Shown here in pieces: positions 63,715-64,000 of a stretch of DNA of 64,000 nt. The stretch is from Duganella flavida (GTDB lineage Bacteria; Pseudomonadota; Gammaproteobacteria; Burkholderiales; Burkholderiaceae_D). The position numbers were made by a program, and so were the translations under genes. Numbering within the stretch: the first letter of the stretch is position 1; each line of letters opens with the position of its first letter. The stretch is from contig NZ_WWCN01000015.1 in assembly GCF_009857445.1 (NCBI RefSeq), forward strand, positions 115,766-179,765. Direction: 5' to 3'. Below the pieces are notes generated by a model. The model did no database searches. It had not been told where the DNA came from and saw only the letters and a program-made list of their open reading frames with translations.

Positions 63715-64000
63715 GGGCGGCCAGATACTGTAACCGATTGATAATTATGGATTTTTCTGACTTCGCATCTAATATACAGTTAAATTACTTCTTGCGTTTG
63801 CAAGGGTATTTCGTCATTTAACGATCTCTGTATTAGATGAAATTTTCGACGCCCCGAACGACGGTCGCGTCAGCCCGCCCCGTTACTATATACAGACCTT
63901 GATCCTCAAGGTTTTGGCCAGCCAAGTTCGGCATGATTGTTGCCCCCAGTCGCCCATGATCCGGGGGGTGTTGTCACCGAACTTGGTGGGTGGCTGGTGA
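63715..64000. other. AT-rich right-edge region with several inverted repeats
   Basis: No confident gene. Beside the tRNA fragment are imperfect inverted arms CATCTAATATACAG (63766-63779) and CTGTATTAGATG (63828-63839). A hairpin ACCTTGA-TCC-TCAAGGT (63896-63912) followed by TTTT, and the pair CCAAGTTCGG (63922-63931) / CCGAACTTGG (63977-63986), lie further on. A 37-codon open frame enters from the right edge on the minus strand and stops at 63886; I do not recognise it. Confidence 0.5.

Overview
The window looks like a chromosomal segment of a GC-rich betaproteobacterium of the Oxalobacteraceae type (Massilia/Duganella/Janthinobacterium relatives). The grounds are the sdhCDAB-sdhE-gltA order with a divergent GntR gene and mdh, the DUF2863 gene near acnA, the paired cyanophycin synthetases with their associated ABC/DUF1854 genes, and the family resemblance of most proteins. 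No 16S or full tRNA gene is present to fix the genus.

Layout. 1-10.5 kb holds core TCA-cycle genes: gltA (5' end only), sdhE, sdhB, sdhA, sdhD and sdhC leftward, a GntR/UTRA regulator, then mdh, a citrate-lyase-beta-like CoA ester lyase, a secreted small protein and acnA rightward. A perfect 16-bp palindrome sits between the regulator and the mdh promoter. 10.6-13.7 kb is an AT-rich insert with two overlapping leftward genes, a NACHT-type STAND NTPase and a RelA/SpoT-domain protein. It has the look of a foreign, probably defensive module and is the least ordinary gene pair here. 14.2-23.5 kb is housekeeping: DUF2863, CYTH phosphatase, M14 carboxypeptidase, acetate/succinate CoA-transferase with a LysR gene, an S41 protease, a patatin and catalase with an OxyR-like promoter.

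23.5-31.2 kb is a cyanophycin locus: cphA2-like and cphA1-like synthetases leftward, and an ABC exporter-like protein plus DUF1854 rightward. 32.4-41.5 kb is a beta-glucoside/beta-glucan locus (GH5, GH1, GH3, sugar MFS) with a LacI regulator, LacI-type operators and a solute-binding protein that lacks permeases. Three TadE/TadG-like genes follow at 42-44.5 kb.

44.5-63.2 kb is a catabolic island that I read as flavonoid-glycoside degradation. Leftward genes are MFS, DUF336, amidohydrolase-2, extradiol dioxygenase, FAH-family hydrolase, FAD monooxygenase, TonB receptor and a secreted esterase; the middle five match, from memory, the fde naringenin-degradation operon of Herbaspirillum. Rightward genes are an amidohydrolase, an alpha/beta hydrolase, a GH106 alpha-L-rhamnosidase, an exported GH1 beta-glucosidase, a NodD-like LysR regulator and a second amidohydrolase paralogue. 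Rhamnosidase and glucosidase would strip the sugars, and the oxygenases would open the aglycone. A GATA-N5-TATC box occurs four times, upstream of each of the four transcription units, at a near-constant distance from a -10 hexamer, which ties them into one regulon. The right edge carries a 47-nt 3' fragment of a tRNA-Pro gene, a likely integration scar, followed by AT-rich sequence rich in inverted repeats.
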